A DNA stretch of 64,000 nt from Erythrobacter sanguineus (GTDB lineage: Bacteria; Pseudomonadota; Alphaproteobacteria; Sphingomonadales; Sphingomonadaceae). Numbering within the stretch: the first letter of the stretch is position 1; each line of letters begins with the position of its first letter. Below, piece after piece: positions 41,472 to 50,762 of the stretch. The position numbers and the translations under genes were made by a program. The stretch lies in NCBI GenBank assembly GCA_945878845.1, contig CAMCUB010000011.1, forward strand, positions 1 through 64,000, read 5' to 3'. The notes beneath the pieces are model-generated. The model had not been told where the DNA came from and ran no database searches. It saw only the letters and a program-made list of their open reading frames with translations.

Positions 41472-42248
41472 TCAATACTGCGCCGTCCCGCCGTCGACGC
41501 TGATTTGCTGGCCGGTGATCCCGCCGCCCGCCTCGCTGGCGAGCAGCACCGCCACGGCAGCGACCTCCTCGACCGTGTTCGGACGCTTGATCGCCGAATC
41601 CGCCGCGAACATGTCGATCATCTCCTGAAACTCCAGCCCCATCGCCTTGGCGGTCGCGGGGCCGTTGTTCTTGATGATGTCGGTGATGACGATGCCGGGG
41701 CAGATCGCGTTGACCGTGACGCCTGCCGCGCCGACTTCGCGCGCGAGGCTCTTGGTCATGCCGTTCACCGCGTGCTTGGCGGCGCTGTAGGCGGTCAGCA
41801 CCGCCTTGCCGTGCTTGCCCTCCATCGAGGAGATGTTGATCACCCGGCCATGCTCCTTCGCCAGCATCACCGGCAGGGCGCGGCGGGTGGCCCAGAAGGT
41901 CGAATAGACGTTCCACTTCATCGCCTCGTCAAAGGCGTGGTCGGAGAGGTTGACGAGCGGCTGGAGGTCGCCCGCCCCGCCGGCATTGTTCACCAGAATG
42001 TCGAGCGTGCCGAAATGCGCGATCACGGCATCGACGAAGCCCTCGAGATCGCCTTGCGCCATCACGTCGCCCGCAACGAAGATCGCCCGGTCACCTGCCC
42101 CGAGTTCTTCGAGCACCTTCGCGCCCTTTTCGGCATTGCGCGCGAACAGCGCGACGCTGGCGCCTTCGGCCAGAAACGCCTCGGCGATCCCGCGCCCCAT
42201 GCCTGCCGTGCCCCCGGTGATCGCGGCGATTTTTCCTACGAGTTTCAT
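41472..42248 (-). CDS. SDR family oxidoreductase
   Basis: 258 aa from ATG 42248; the track's start at 42359 lies in a repeat element. TGGTAGMGRGIAEAF binds NAD(P), NNAGGAGDL follows, and YSAAKHAVNGMTKSLA has the catalytic Tyr and Lys. It ends ITGQQISVDGGTAQY. Substrate unknown. It is divergent from the ketosteroid-dehydrogenase-like gene, separated by a palindromic repeat. Confidence 0.88.
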   Translation of the reverse strand: MKLVGKIAAITGGTAGMGRGIAEAFLAEGASVALFARNAEKGAKVLEELGAGDRAIFVAGDVMAQGDLEGFVDAVIAHFGTLDILVNNAGGAGDLQPLVNLSDHAFDEAMKWNVYSTFWATRRALPVMLAKEHGRVINISSMEGKHGKAVLTAYSAAKHAVNGMTKSLAREVGAAGVTVNAICPGIVITDIIKNNGPATAKAMGLEFQEMIDMFAADSAIKRPNTVEEVAAVAVLLASEAGGGITGQQISVDGGTAQY

Positions 42249-42264
42249 GTATTTGCACCCTTCC

Positions 42265-42365
42265 TCGTCATTGCGAGCGTAGCGAAGCAACCCATCGACC
42301 GAGCGCGCTATCGCAGAGCAAGGGCCATGGGTTGCCGCGTCGCCTGCGGCTCCTCGCAATGACGA
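42265..42365. repeat. Long palindromic intergenic repeat, copy 2 (TCGTCATTGCGAG family)
   Basis: 101 nt, starting TCGTCATTGCGAG and ending CTCGCAATGACGA, with the inner AGCGAAGCAACCCAT and ATGGGTTGCCGCGTCGCC arms. It is the only copy placed between divergent gene starts, where it must lie within or next to promoters. Confidence 0.9.
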
Positions 42366-42445
42366 GTAGGGCAGGGGCGAGCGCAGCGCACCTTGCCAAA
42401 ATGACGGGTTGCCGCCGGGGCCTCGCGAGGCGTCTAATCCAAGGC

Positions 42446-44065
42446 ATGAACGAAGTGGACGTCATCATTCTGGGCACCGGTGCCGCCGGCATGGCCGCCG
42501 CGCTCGCCGCGCACGAGGCTGGCGCGCGCGTCGCGCTGGTCGAGCGCTGGGACCGCATCGGCGGCACCTCGGCGATCTCGGGCGGGGTGATCTGGGTCGC
42601 CGACAACCCGCGGATGCGCGCCGCCGGGATGGCCGACAGCCGCGCCGACGCGCTGGCCTATTTCCGCAGCCTCGATCACGGCGATCTGGTGGACGAGACG
42701 CTCGAGGCCTTTGTCGACAAGGGGCCCGAGGCGTTGGCCTTTCTGGAAGAGGCGGGGGCGCTCAGCGTCTCGGTGCTGCCGGGCTATCCCGACTATTACC
42801 TCGACCGCCCGGGCGCCAAGCCCGAAGGCAGCCGCGCGCTCGACCATGATCTGTTTGCGCTGGGCGAGTTGGGGGACTGGGCGGCGAAGATCTACGCCAT
42901 CGAGGAGCCCAAGCCGCTGATGCTGCGCGAGACGCCCTTGGGCGGCGCGAGTGCGATGCCGCCGATGGAAGTGCTGGGACAGCGAATGGCCGAGCGGCAA
43001 TGCGGTTTTGGGCAGGCGATGGTGGCGCGCTTGCTCAAGGCCTGCCTCGACCGGGGGATCGAGCCGATTCTCGGCGTTGAGACGAAGCGGCTGGTCAGGG
43101 ACGGTGAGCGGATCGCGGGGATTGAGGGTGTGCGGGACGGTCAGCCTTTCGCGCTGGCCGCAAGGCGCGGCGTCATCATCACCACCGGCGGCTTCGAGTG
43201 GGACACCGAGCTGCGCCAGACCTTCCTGCGCGGCCCCGTCACCGCGCCCGCCAGCCCGCCCACGGGCACCGGCGGCGGGTTGAGGTTGGCGATGGCGGCA
43301 GGTGCGAAGCTCGGCAATATGACCAGCGCGTGGTGGGCACCGACCCTCGTCACTCCCGACGCACCATGGGCCAGCGGCGAGCAGCGCGCGCAGATCATCC
43401 TGATCGAGCGCACCGTGCCGCACTCGATCATGGTCAACCGGAGCGGGCGGCGGTTCTGCAACGAGGCGGCGAATTACTCGGCGCTTGGGGGCGTGTTCCA
43501 CCAGTTCGACCCGGCCAATTACGACTACCTCAACCTGCCCGCCTATCTCATCTTCGACGCGCAATATGCCGAGCGCTATCCGCTGGGGACGCGCCAGCCG
43601 GGGCAGCCGATGCCGAAGTGGGTGAAGCGCGCTGATACGCTCGAAGAGCTAGCGGGGCAGATCGGGGTGGATGCGGCTGCGCTGACTGAGGCCGTCGCGC
43701 GCTTCAACGTTCATGCCGACGCGGGACATGATCCGGACTTCGGGCGGGGCACATCCGCTTACGATCACTTCTATGGCGACCGCTCGCGTGAGGGCACCGC
43801 CGTCACGCTAGGAGCGATCCGCGAGGCGCCGTTCTATGCGGTGGAGATCGCCTCGGGGCTACTCGGCACCAACGGCGGGCCGCGAACCGATGGTCAGGCG
43901 CGCATCCTCGGCCATGACGGCGCGCCGATTCCGGGGCTGCTGGGCGCGGGCAATGCCATCGCCTGTCCGACGGGCGGGATCTATGCCGGCGCGGGCGGGA
44001 CGCTCGGCCCTGCGCTGACCTTCGGTTACATTGCGGGGCGGACGGCGGCGCTCGCCAACCTCTAG
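42446..44065 (+). CDS. FAD-dependent oxidoreductase, 3-ketosteroid delta-1-dehydrogenase-like
   Basis: 539 aa from ATG 42446. Glutathione-reductase-like FAD fold: VIILGTGAAGMAAALAAHEAG then WDRIGGTSAISGGVIWV, and a second site TGTGGGLRLAMAAGAKLG. SMVNRSGRRFCNEA-like (SIMVNRSGRRFCNEA) and the terminal NAIACPTGGIYAGAGGTLGPA are typical of KstD/fumarate reductase relatives. The likely reaction is desaturation of a cyclic ketone next to the carbonyl. Whether the substrate is a steroid is inference from family and context. Overlaps the Rieske gene end by 4 nt, tail to tail. Confidence 0.88.
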   Translation: MNEVDVIILGTGAAGMAAALAAHEAGARVALVERWDRIGGTSAISGGVIWVADNPRMRAAGMADSRADALAYFRSLDHGDLVDETLEAFVDKGPEALAFLEEAGALSVSVLPGYPDYYLDRPGAKPEGSRALDHDLFALGELGDWAAKIYAIEEPKPLMLRETPLGGASAMPPMEVLGQRMAERQCGFGQAMVARLLKACLDRGIEPILGVETKRLVRDGERIAGIEGVRDGQPFALAARRGVIITTGGFEWDTELRQTFLRGPVTAPASPPTGTGGGLRLAMAAGAKLGNMTSAWWAPTLVTPDAPWASGEQRAQIILIERTVPHSIMVNRSGRRFCNEAANYSALGGVFHQFDPANYDYLNLPAYLIFDAQYAERYPLGTRQPGQPMPKWVKRADTLEELAGQIGVDAAALTEAVARFNVHADAGHDPDFGRGTSAYDHFYGDRSREGTAVTLGAIREAPFYAVEIASGLLGTNGGPRTDGQARILGHDGAPIPGLLGAGNAIACPTGGIYAGAGGTLGPALTFGYIAGRTAALANL

Positions 44066-45393
44066 CTCTCCACCCAGCGATCAATCGTATCGTGGAAGAA
44101 CCGCACCCGCGCCTCTTGCCCGGCGAGGTGTCCACCCTTGTAGCCGCGCGATCTGAGGCCGAGCTGCTGCTCGCTCCAGATGCTCACGTCCTGATCGATG
44201 CCGGGGCCGCAGCTGAGTTCGCCCACCACCCCGCGCTGGTGCGGGACGGGGACGGTGCGGTCGACCTCCTGACCCATCGAATAGGCGTAGTAGCGATCCA
44301 CGCCTTCGGGGAACCAGGTGAAATACCACATGTCGAAATAGCACCGTTCGGGGTCGGTCGGGTGCGGGTCGGCGCGCAGCCAGATGCAGCCGTCGGGCTT
44401 GAGGCTGAAGCTGATATTGGGGAAGATCGTGTAGTGGAAGTGGTCGGTCAGCTGCGCATCGTGGAAGTGGCTGAAGTCATAGCCCTTCTCCGCGCCCTTC
44501 TCGCGCTTGGCCTGCTGGAGCGCCTCGCGGGTGGCGAGGGGATCATCGCGGAAGTCCTCGGGGTCGAGGCCCCAATAGGTGAGCTCCGTCCGCATCATGT
44601 CGAGCACGGTGTCGGTGTGGCCCCGCAGCGAGCGTGACGGCCGCGAGCCCGGCATGAACATCCGCGCATGGCCGTGCGGGGCGTAGAGGTCGAATTGGCA
44701 GTCCTTGTAGCTTTGCTCCATCACGAAGCGGGTCTGGGGGTGGACGAAGGGCAGGTGGTAGCTCTCGTTGAAATTGTCCTGCACGCACTTCCAGTTCCAG
44801 TCGCCCTCGAGCGTCACCCAGTGGGTGCGGTGCATCGCCTCCATGTTGTAGAGCGCGAGCTGCGGGCCGATGGGGCCGAGGTGCTCGGCAAGCGGCGTGG
44901 CGGCGGGATCGAGATTGACCCAGACGAAGCCCGCGAAGACCTCGGATCGCACTTCCTCAAGCCTGACTTTGCCGCAGGGGGTGCCGCCCGAGAAATCCTC
45001 GGGGCAGGGGACGAAATTGAGCTCGCCCTCCGGGGTGAAGCGCCAGCCATGGTAGGAGCAGGCGATGCGCTTGGAATGGCCCGCTTCCTCCATGACGAGG
45101 CGTTTCCCGCGGTGGGGGCAGACATTGTAGAACGCGCGCACCACGCCGTCCTCACCGTGGGTGACGAGGATGCTTTCACGCCCGATGTCGTAGGTGAAGA
45201 AGTCGCCGGGATTGGCGACTTGGCTGGCGAGTCCGCCGATCAGCCACGCCTTGGTCCAGATACCGTCCCACTCGGCTTGCATGAAGTCGCGCGACCAGTA
45301 GCGGCTGCCGTCGATCGGCTTGTCCGACAGGCGCGGCATGGGCTGGGGCATGACATCGATCCGCGCCGGGGCGGGCTTGAGCAGGGTCGCCAT
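44062..45393 (-). CDS. Rieske non-haem iron oxygenase, alpha subunit
   Basis: 443 aa from ATG 45393. The Rieske 2Fe-2S ligands are CPHRGKRLV and CSYHGWRF (about residues 95-120), and the catalytic iron site is in DNFNESYHLPFVHPQT with a later Asp. It hydroxylates a ring or demethylates with O2. No beta subunit, ferredoxin or reductase is adjacent. Its ATG overlaps the P450 stop by 1 nt (TGATG). Context suggests consecutive P450 and Rieske oxygenations of one compound. Confidence 0.92.
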   Translation of the reverse strand: MATLLKPAPARIDVMPQPMPRLSDKPIDGSRYWSRDFMQAEWDGIWTKAWLIGGLASQVANPGDFFTYDIGRESILVTHGEDGVVRAFYNVCPHRGKRLVMEEAGHSKRIACSYHGWRFTPEGELNFVPCPEDFSGGTPCGKVRLEEVRSEVFAGFVWVNLDPAATPLAEHLGPIGPQLALYNMEAMHRTHWVTLEGDWNWKCVQDNFNESYHLPFVHPQTRFVMEQSYKDCQFDLYAPHGHARMFMPGSRPSRSLRGHTDTVLDMMRTELTYWGLDPEDFRDDPLATREALQQAKREKGAEKGYDFSHFHDAQLTDHFHYTIFPNISFSLKPDGCIWLRADPHPTDPERCYFDMWYFTWFPEGVDRYYAYSMGQEVDRTVPVPHQRGVVGELSCGPGIDQDVSIWSEQQLGLRSRGYKGGHLAGQEARVRFFHDTIDRWVES

Positions 45394-46676
45394 CAGCGCT
45401 TCTTCGCTTCGAAGGTGATGTTGAGCTGCTTCAGGCTCCTGAGCAAAAAGTGCGGATGGTAGCTGAAGTCGTTCTCGCCTTCGGCAAAGTCCATGTCCTC
45501 GAACCGGTCGACCACCGCCTGAAAGCCCCAGGTCAGTTCGCGCCGGGCAAGCGGGGCACCGAGGCAGTGGTGCGTGCCCGAACCGAAGGCCATGTGCGCG
45601 CCAGCCTTGGGCCGCTCGAGATCGAGCTTCTCGGGGCATTCGAAGAAGCGTTCATCGCGGTTCGCCGCGCCATAGCGGACGTTGACGACCGAGCCTGCGG
45701 GGATCGTAACTCCGTCAAGCTCGACGTCGGCATGGGTGAACCGCATCAGCGACTGCACCGGGCTTTCCAGCCTGAGCACCTCCTCGACGAAGTTGCGCAT
45801 ATACTTGTCGGGATCGGCCTTGAGCTTGTGCCACACATCCTTGTTCTCAATGAGTAACTTCATCCCCGCCGCCAGCGCATTGGTGGTGGTCTCGCTGCCG
45901 CCGACGAAGGTGTCGGCCATCATCTCGGCGTGGAGTTCCTCGTTGTTGAGCGGGCGGCCCCAGCCTTCTATCACGGTGTTGACCAGCACCGAGATCAGCG
46001 AGCCATCGGGATGCTCCCGCAGGCGTTCGAAGATCGGCTGAAAGTAATGCTGCGCCTCGATCTCGCGGTCGACCATTTCGAGGTGTTTGTCCTCTGGCAG
46101 CATCAGCGAGATGCGGTGGAAGAAGGCGTCGGTCCAGCTCTTGATCCGCCACATATCCTCGCGCGCGGCGCCCATCTGTTCGCCGATGATGAACAGCGGG
46201 AGCGGCACGCAGAACTGGCGCACCCAGTCGCAGCGGCCTTCATCGACAAATTCGTCGATCAGCTCATAGGCCAGCGTTTCGACGCGCGGGTCGATTTCCT
46301 TGATGCGGCTGGGCTTGAACGCCTCGTTGAACATGGCGCGCATCTGCTTGTGGTTGGGATCATCGCGGCCCGCCAGCGTCGGCGCGGGCAGCCAGCCCTT
46401 TTCCTTGAACCGCTCGGCCACCTTCCGCCCGCGCTCCATGTCGACCGGTGATGCGCGCATCAGCTCGCTCAAGGCGGTGGAGGGGAAGCGCGCTGGGTCC
46501 ATCAGCACCTCGCGCACATGGTCATAGCGGCTCACCACATAGATCTGCGTGCCGGGAATGTTGTAGACAGGGGCCTCGTCACGCAGCTGCTTGTAGGCGT
46601 CATAGGGGCACTGCTGGAGCGCGGGGTCGAACAGGTTGATCTGGGGCTGCCCCGAAACTTCCTTCTGGACGTTCAT
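45393..46676 (-). CDS. Cytochrome P450
   Basis: 427 aa from ATG 46676; the track's longer start is inside the upstream gene. Haem loop FGSGTHHCLG, I-helix FVGGSETTTNALAAG and ExxR in EEVLRLESPVQ are all present. It overlaps the CMD gene stop by 1 nt and the Rieske start by 1 nt, so a tightly coupled CMD-P450-Rieske operon is likely. Substrate unknown, probably hydrophobic. An external ferredoxin is needed. Confidence 0.93.
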   Translation of the reverse strand: MNVQKEVSGQPQINLFDPALQQCPYDAYKQLRDEAPVYNIPGTQIYVVSRYDHVREVLMDPARFPSTALSELMRASPVDMERGRKVAERFKEKGWLPAPTLAGRDDPNHKQMRAMFNEAFKPSRIKEIDPRVETLAYELIDEFVDEGRCDWVRQFCVPLPLFIIGEQMGAAREDMWRIKSWTDAFFHRISLMLPEDKHLEMVDREIEAQHYFQPIFERLREHPDGSLISVLVNTVIEGWGRPLNNEELHAEMMADTFVGGSETTTNALAAGMKLLIENKDVWHKLKADPDKYMRNFVEEVLRLESPVQSLMRFTHADVELDGVTIPAGSVVNVRYGAANRDERFFECPEKLDLERPKAGAHMAFGSGTHHCLGAPLARRELTWGFQAVVDRFEDMDFAEGENDFSYHPHFLLRSLKQLNITFEAKKR

Positions 46677-47263
46677 CAGCGCACCTCGATCTTGTCGGCG
46701 CCCCAGGGCGCAATCGTCTCGGCAGTCTTGAACGCCTCGGGCAGTTCCTCGACCATGTGATACGTCGCGGCGAGCCTGCCGAAGCCCACGAAGAAGGCGA
46801 CCGTCATGCCGAGTTCCACGATCTGCGCTTCGCTGAAGTGCTGGCGCAGGTCGGCATAGACCTTGTCGTCGATCGCCAAGTGATCGGTCGCCATCAGCTC
46901 GCCATACCGGATCGCGGCTTTCTCGGCCGCCGAGAGGTTCTCGGCCTCCTGCGGGCGTTCGAGCGAGCACACCAGCCCCTCTGTCACGCCGTCGGCAACC
47001 GCGTCGGAATAGCGGATCGCCATGCAGGAGCGGCACTGGTTGAAGAAGGCAACGCGCAGGCGCACCAGCTCCACCAGCCGGTCGGGCAGGGTGCGATTGC
47101 GCTTCAAGGCCCCGCCAAAGCCCATCAGGCCCAGTGCCTGCTCCGGGCAATGCGCGAAGTAGCGGGTGAGGCCCTGTTCGAGATCGGTCAGGTTGTCGGG
47201 TTGGATCGCTGCGACAAGGCGCGCGTCCCATTGCTCAGGTGCCAGTTTGGCGATGCGGCTCAC
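46676..47263 (-). CDS. Carboxymuconolactone decarboxylase / AhpD-like protein
   Basis: 195 aa from GTG 47263, after GGGGAGAGAGCC; the track's start far upstream crosses a divergent gene. The AhpD-type CxxC is in FNQCRSCMAIRYSDAV, with LSAAEKAAIRYGELMATDHLAID and VELGMTVAFFVGFGRL after it. Members are peroxidase-like redox proteins or decarboxylases. First gene of the CMD-P450-Rieske operon. The leader ATGGGGAGAGAGCC is identical to that of the TonB receptor gene at 60.8 kb. Confidence 0.87.
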   Translation of the reverse strand: MSRIAKLAPEQWDARLVAAIQPDNLTDLEQGLTRYFAHCPEQALGLMGFGGALKRNRTLPDRLVELVRLRVAFFNQCRSCMAIRYSDAVADGVTEGLVCSLERPQEAENLSAAEKAAIRYGELMATDHLAIDDKVYADLRQHFSEAQIVELGMTVAFFVGFGRLAATYHMVEELPEAFKTAETIAPWGADKIEVR

Positions 47264-47395
47264 GGCTCTCTCTCCCCATGGACGGCACTGGCAAATTAGC
47301 CCGTTTCCGTAGGGTCGAGGCTGGGGGACAACCCCTGCATCAGCAATTGGCGGATTCGCTAACAACGGCGAGGCGCCCCGCATGGGAGAGCGGAC

Positions 47396-48706
47396 TTGCA
47401 GGCGGAAGCACCGCGCAGTTTGGCCGAGGTCGATCTGTTCGCCCCGGGCGCGCAGGAGCACTGGTATGCGGCCTATGCGATCCTCCACGAGGAGGCTCCG
47501 GTGCAGCGCCTTGCGGGCGAGGGGCTGACCCCCGGCAGCGATGCTTACGTGCTCACCAAATATGCGGACATTTCCCGCGTGGTGAAGGACTGGGAGCGCT
47601 TCCCGCCGACGCTCTCGCTGCTGGTCGCGCATATCCAGGCCTCTGGCGAGATGCCTACCCACATCCCCGATCTCGACGCGATGATCGCCTCGATCGTGAC
47701 GCTGCGCCCCGATCCGGAGCTGTGGCGCGCGCATCGCAAGGAACTGACCGATCCGTGGGTGGGGCCGGGGTGCACGCGGCACGCGGGGATGATCGCGGGC
47801 CATGTCGATGATCTGATCGCCGGGATGCTGGCCAAGGCGCGTGCGGGCGAGGTGGTCGACTTCGTCGCCGATTTTGCCCGGCCCCTGCCGCAGCGGGTGA
47901 TGGCGAGCGTGCTCGGCTTTCCGATGGAGGACATCCCGCGCCTCGAGCAATGGGGCAATGCGCAGGTCATGTCCTACGTGATCGGGACGACCCACAAGAA
48001 CATCCTCACACCCGAGCAGACCGCCGAGAAATTCCGGCTGCTGGCGGGGATGAAGGAATATGTCGCCGAGCAAACCCGCGAGAAGCGCGCCCGCCCGCAG
48101 GACGACATGATCAGCTTTCTGACGCAGGTCGAGTATGCCGCGCTGGGCCGCAAGCTCACTGACGACGAGATCAATGGCGTGGTCTACGCGATGGTGATCG
48201 GCGGGCTGGAGACCACGCAATATGCGCTCGCCGAGCAGGCGCAATTGCTGTGCGAGCGGCCGGGGATGTTCGCCACCCTGCGCGGTGACCGCAGCGCGAT
48301 CCGCACCTTCATCGAGGAAGGGATGCGGCTGCGCTCGCCGACGCAGGGGCTTTCGACCCGCATCTGTGCGCGCGACGAGGTGTTCCAGGGGGTGGAGATG
48401 CCCGCCGGATCAATGCTCCACCTCCGATGGGCGGCCGCGAATATCGACGCGGATGAGTTCGAAGACCCGCTCGACCCGAAGCTCGACCGCAAGGCTGCCA
48501 CCCGCCACTTGGCCTTCAGCCAGGGGCCGCGTTCGTGCCCGGGCTCGAACATCTCGCGGCTCGAACAGATGATCGCGTGGGAGAAGCTCTGCGACGCCTT
48601 CGCCGACCTCGCCTACGCGCCGGGCAATGATTTCCGCCATCAGGGCGGGATCATGCTCGGCATCCACCGGCTGTTGCTCAACCTCACACCCACGGAGACA
48701 CTCTGA
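47396..48706 (+). CDS. Cytochrome P450
   Basis: 436 aa from a TTG start at 47396 (GGGAGAG lies 5 nt before it; the nearby ATG 47382 is out of frame). Haem loop FSQGPRSCPG, I-helix VIGGLETTQYALAEQ and ExxR in EEGMRLRSPTQ are present. The pair of prolines around the haem cysteine and GGLETT instead of AGxET set it apart from the two other P450s. It overlaps the ABM gene by 1 nt and is divergent from the CMD gene. Confidence 0.9.
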   Translation: MQAEAPRSLAEVDLFAPGAQEHWYAAYAILHEEAPVQRLAGEGLTPGSDAYVLTKYADISRVVKDWERFPPTLSLLVAHIQASGEMPTHIPDLDAMIASIVTLRPDPELWRAHRKELTDPWVGPGCTRHAGMIAGHVDDLIAGMLAKARAGEVVDFVADFARPLPQRVMASVLGFPMEDIPRLEQWGNAQVMSYVIGTTHKNILTPEQTAEKFRLLAGMKEYVAEQTREKRARPQDDMISFLTQVEYAALGRKLTDDEINGVVYAMVIGGLETTQYALAEQAQLLCERPGMFATLRGDRSAIRTFIEEGMRLRSPTQGLSTRICARDEVFQGVEMPAGSMLHLRWAAANIDADEFEDPLDPKLDRKAATRHLAFSQGPRSCPGSNISRLEQMIAWEKLCDAFADLAYAPGNDFRHQGGIMLGIHRLLLNLTPTETL

Positions 48707-49107
48707 TGGCCAGTCTGCTCGCGCACATAAAGATCCAGCCCGGCAAGGAGGACAAGTGGGAGGCGATCATGCACGACATGGTCCACCACACCTTCGGCAC
48801 CGAGGAAGGCGTGCTGCGCTACGAATACTGGAAGGGGCAGGAGCCGCTGAGCTACTACTGCCTGCTGTGCTTCAAGGACAAGTGGGCCTTCTATCACCAC
48901 CAGATGTCCGACCACCACGAGGGCCATGATTTTGCCGACGTGCTCGCCGGAATCACGCTCGAATATATCGACCCCGTGGAGGGCGCGGGCGGGGGGTTGC
49001 CGCATACGGCGGACCCGGCGCTGCCCGATGATGCGAGCGAGGCGATGAAGACCGCGCAGGAGCGCTTCCCGCTGGCGATCCCGGCATGGTGGGGGGGACG
49101 CGCATGA
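48706..49107 (+). CDS. ABM-like dimeric alpha/beta-barrel protein
   Basis: 133 aa. MASLLAHIKIQPGKEDKWEAIMHDMV and EGVLRYEYWKGQEPLSYYCLLCFKDKWAFYHHQ fit the antibiotic biosynthesis monooxygenase fold. The C-terminal 40 residues (after EYIDPVEGAG) extend beyond the usual domain. It is tied to the P450 upstream (1-nt overlap) and the SnoaL gene downstream (4-nt overlap). Function unknown. Confidence 0.8.
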   Translation: MASLLAHIKIQPGKEDKWEAIMHDMVHHTFGTEEGVLRYEYWKGQEPLSYYCLLCFKDKWAFYHHQMSDHHEGHDFADVLAGITLEYIDPVEGAGGGLPHTADPALPDDASEAMKTAQERFPLAIPAWWGGRA

Positions 49108-49622
49108 CCCTCGAGGAGCAGGTGCAACAGCTGCTCGACCGGCAGGCGATCAACGATCTCATCGCGCGTTATTCGCGCACCTTGGACTGGCTCGACGATG
49201 AGGGGCAGGCGGGATGCTATTGGCCCGATGCCGCGATCGACTACGGCTTCTTCACCGGCACCGCGGCGGAGTTCGTGCCGGTGGTGATGGCGGTGGAGCG
49301 CTCGACGGGGCGCCGCTGGCATATGCTGGCACCGCTCAGCGTGAAGCTGACCAGCGCGACTACGGCGGAGGGCGAATGCTACGGCGTGGCGCTCGGCTTC
49401 CGGCGTGAGGGCGAGGAGCCCTACAAGGGCAACATGTACGGTGGGCGCTATCTCGACCGGTACGAAAAGCGCGGCGACGAGTGGCGAATTTCAAGCCGCC
49501 GCTACATCATGGACTGGACCATGGCGATGCCCGACCAGCCCGATGCCAGCCCCAACGCGGCGTTTCCGTTGCCGATGCTCGACCTGCGCGAGAGCGGGCA
49601 CCCGGATTATCGGGTGATCTAG
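49104..49622 (+). CDS. SnoaL-like NTF2-fold protein
   Basis: 172 aa from ATG 49104, coupled to the ABM gene (ATGA). TLEEQVQQLLDRQAINDLIARYSRTLDWLD is the typical SnoaL_4 start, and GGRYLDRYEKRGDEWRISSRRYIMDW is the C-terminal hallmark. These are common next to Rieske and P450 enzymes in sphingomonads and may act as isomerases or dehydratases. A palindromic repeat follows. Confidence 0.87.
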   Translation: MTLEEQVQQLLDRQAINDLIARYSRTLDWLDDEGQAGCYWPDAAIDYGFFTGTAAEFVPVVMAVERSTGRRWHMLAPLSVKLTSATTAEGECYGVALGFRREGEEPYKGNMYGGRYLDRYEKRGDEWRISSRRYIMDWTMAMPDQPDASPNAAFPLPMLDLRESGHPDYRVI

Positions 49623-49628
49623 CTTCAC

Positions 49629-49751
49629 TCGTCATTGCGAGGAGCCGAAGGCGGAAGCGAAGCTGTTTCGCAGAAACACCCGGCAACCCATGGACCGACC
49701 GCTTGCCGCACGCTCAGGCCATGGGTTGCTTCGCTACGCTCGCAATGACGA
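49629..49751. repeat. Long palindromic intergenic repeat, copy 3 (TCGTCATTGCGAG family)
   Basis: 123 nt, the longest copy. It starts TCGTCATTGCGAGGAGCCGA, ends CTCGCAATGACGA and has an extra internal segment (GCTGTTTCGCAGAAACACCC) compared with the other copies. It separates two convergent SnoaL-like genes. Confidence 0.9.
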
Positions 49752-49753
49752 AG

Positions 49754-50107
49754 TCATTCCGCCGCCGGGTCCATGTAGTCGCGGTAATAGGTGAGCTTGC
49801 CGCCCTCGACCTTGTAAATGCCAACGCCGCCGCGGGGCGCGTGGCCCTCCATGTGCATCGTCCAGCGCGCCCACACGGCGTGATCATCACCGCAGATTTC
49901 GTCGACGGTGAAGTGGACCTTCCGCTCGCCCATCTCCGCGACCATCGTGGTCATGAAGCCCATGATCGCCTCGCGGCCCCGGTATTGCCCCCAGATCGGG
50001 TCTTCGAGGAAAGCGTCCTCGGCGAAGAGATCGACCAGCTTGGTGTAGTCGCCGCTGTCCTGGATGCGCCAGAAGTCCTCGATCACGCGTTGTGCTTGGC
50101 CAGCCAT
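49754..50107 (-). CDS. SnoaL-like NTF2-fold protein
   Basis: 117 aa from ATG 50107, preceded by GAGGGAGAGAGC; the track's start at 50194 is upstream of that ribosome site. VIEDFWRIQDSGDYTKLVDLFAEDAFLEDPIWG and the final KVEGGKLTYYRDYMDP fit the SnoaL/ketosteroid-isomerase-like fold. It is a single gene, divergent from the CMD-like gene. Function unknown. Confidence 0.85.
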   Translation of the reverse strand: MAGQAQRVIEDFWRIQDSGDYTKLVDLFAEDAFLEDPIWGQYRGREAIMGFMTTMVAEMGERKVHFTVDEICGDDHAVWARWTMHMEGHAPRGGVGIYKVEGGKLTYYRDYMDPAAE

Positions 50108-50228
50108 TGCTCTCTCCCTCGATGTTTCGCGCAATCTGCCATGCAGGCCCGCGCCCTCGCCCCTGCGAAAATGGCGAGGCTGTCGTAGCGGCACCCCCTG
50201 TTATCCTCGCGCGCAAAGGAGAGCCCTC

Positions 50229-50762
50229 ATGTCGACCATCCCCCGCGTATCCTCAGGCGTTGCCGGAGAGCCTGCGCATTTCGGCAGCGTGCTCGCCCAC
50301 CAGCCGGAGATCGCGGAGAGCTTCTTCGCACTCTACGGGCACTTCTGGGGCTCCGACGTGCTGGCGGCGCGGATCAAGGAGGTCGCGCGGATGCGCAATG
50401 CGCGGGTCACGGAGTGCGGGTTCTGCCGCAACGTGCGCTTCGAGAAGGCGGTGGCGCAGGGGCTGGGTGAGGAGGTGGTGGACGACATCACTGATGGCTA
50501 CGAGACCTCGGCTAAGCTGACCGATGCCGAGAAGGCAGCGCTCAAGTTCACCGACGCGTTGATTCACGATCCTGAACTGCTGACCGGCGATGCGCGCGCG
50601 GCCTTGCAGCGCCACCTCACGCCTGCGCAGATCGCCGAACTTGGCCTCGGCGTGACGTTGTTCCTCGCGCTTGCCAAGGCGCTGATCACGATGGGGCTGG
50701 AGCCGGAGGTGATGGACCGCACCGTGCTGCCCACGCCCGCCGTGCTGGAGGCGGCAGAATGA
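50229..50762 (+). CDS. Carboxymuconolactone decarboxylase / AhpD-like protein
   Basis: 177 aa from ATG 50229 (AAAGGAGAGCC upstream). The redox pair is in VTECGFCRNVRFEKAV, with LTDAEKAAALKFTDALIHDP-type helices (LTDAEKAALKFTDALIHD) and IAELGLGVTLFLALAKAL. The AhpD fold is likely, acting as a redox helper or decarboxylase. A 4-nt overlap links it to the next small gene. Paralogue at 46.7 kb. Confidence 0.85.
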   Translation: MSTIPRVSSGVAGEPAHFGSVLAHQPEIAESFFALYGHFWGSDVLAARIKEVARMRNARVTECGFCRNVRFEKAVAQGLGEEVVDDITDGYETSAKLTDAEKAALKFTDALIHDPELLTGDARAALQRHLTPAQIAELGLGVTLFLALAKALITMGLEPEVMDRTVLPTPAVLEAAE

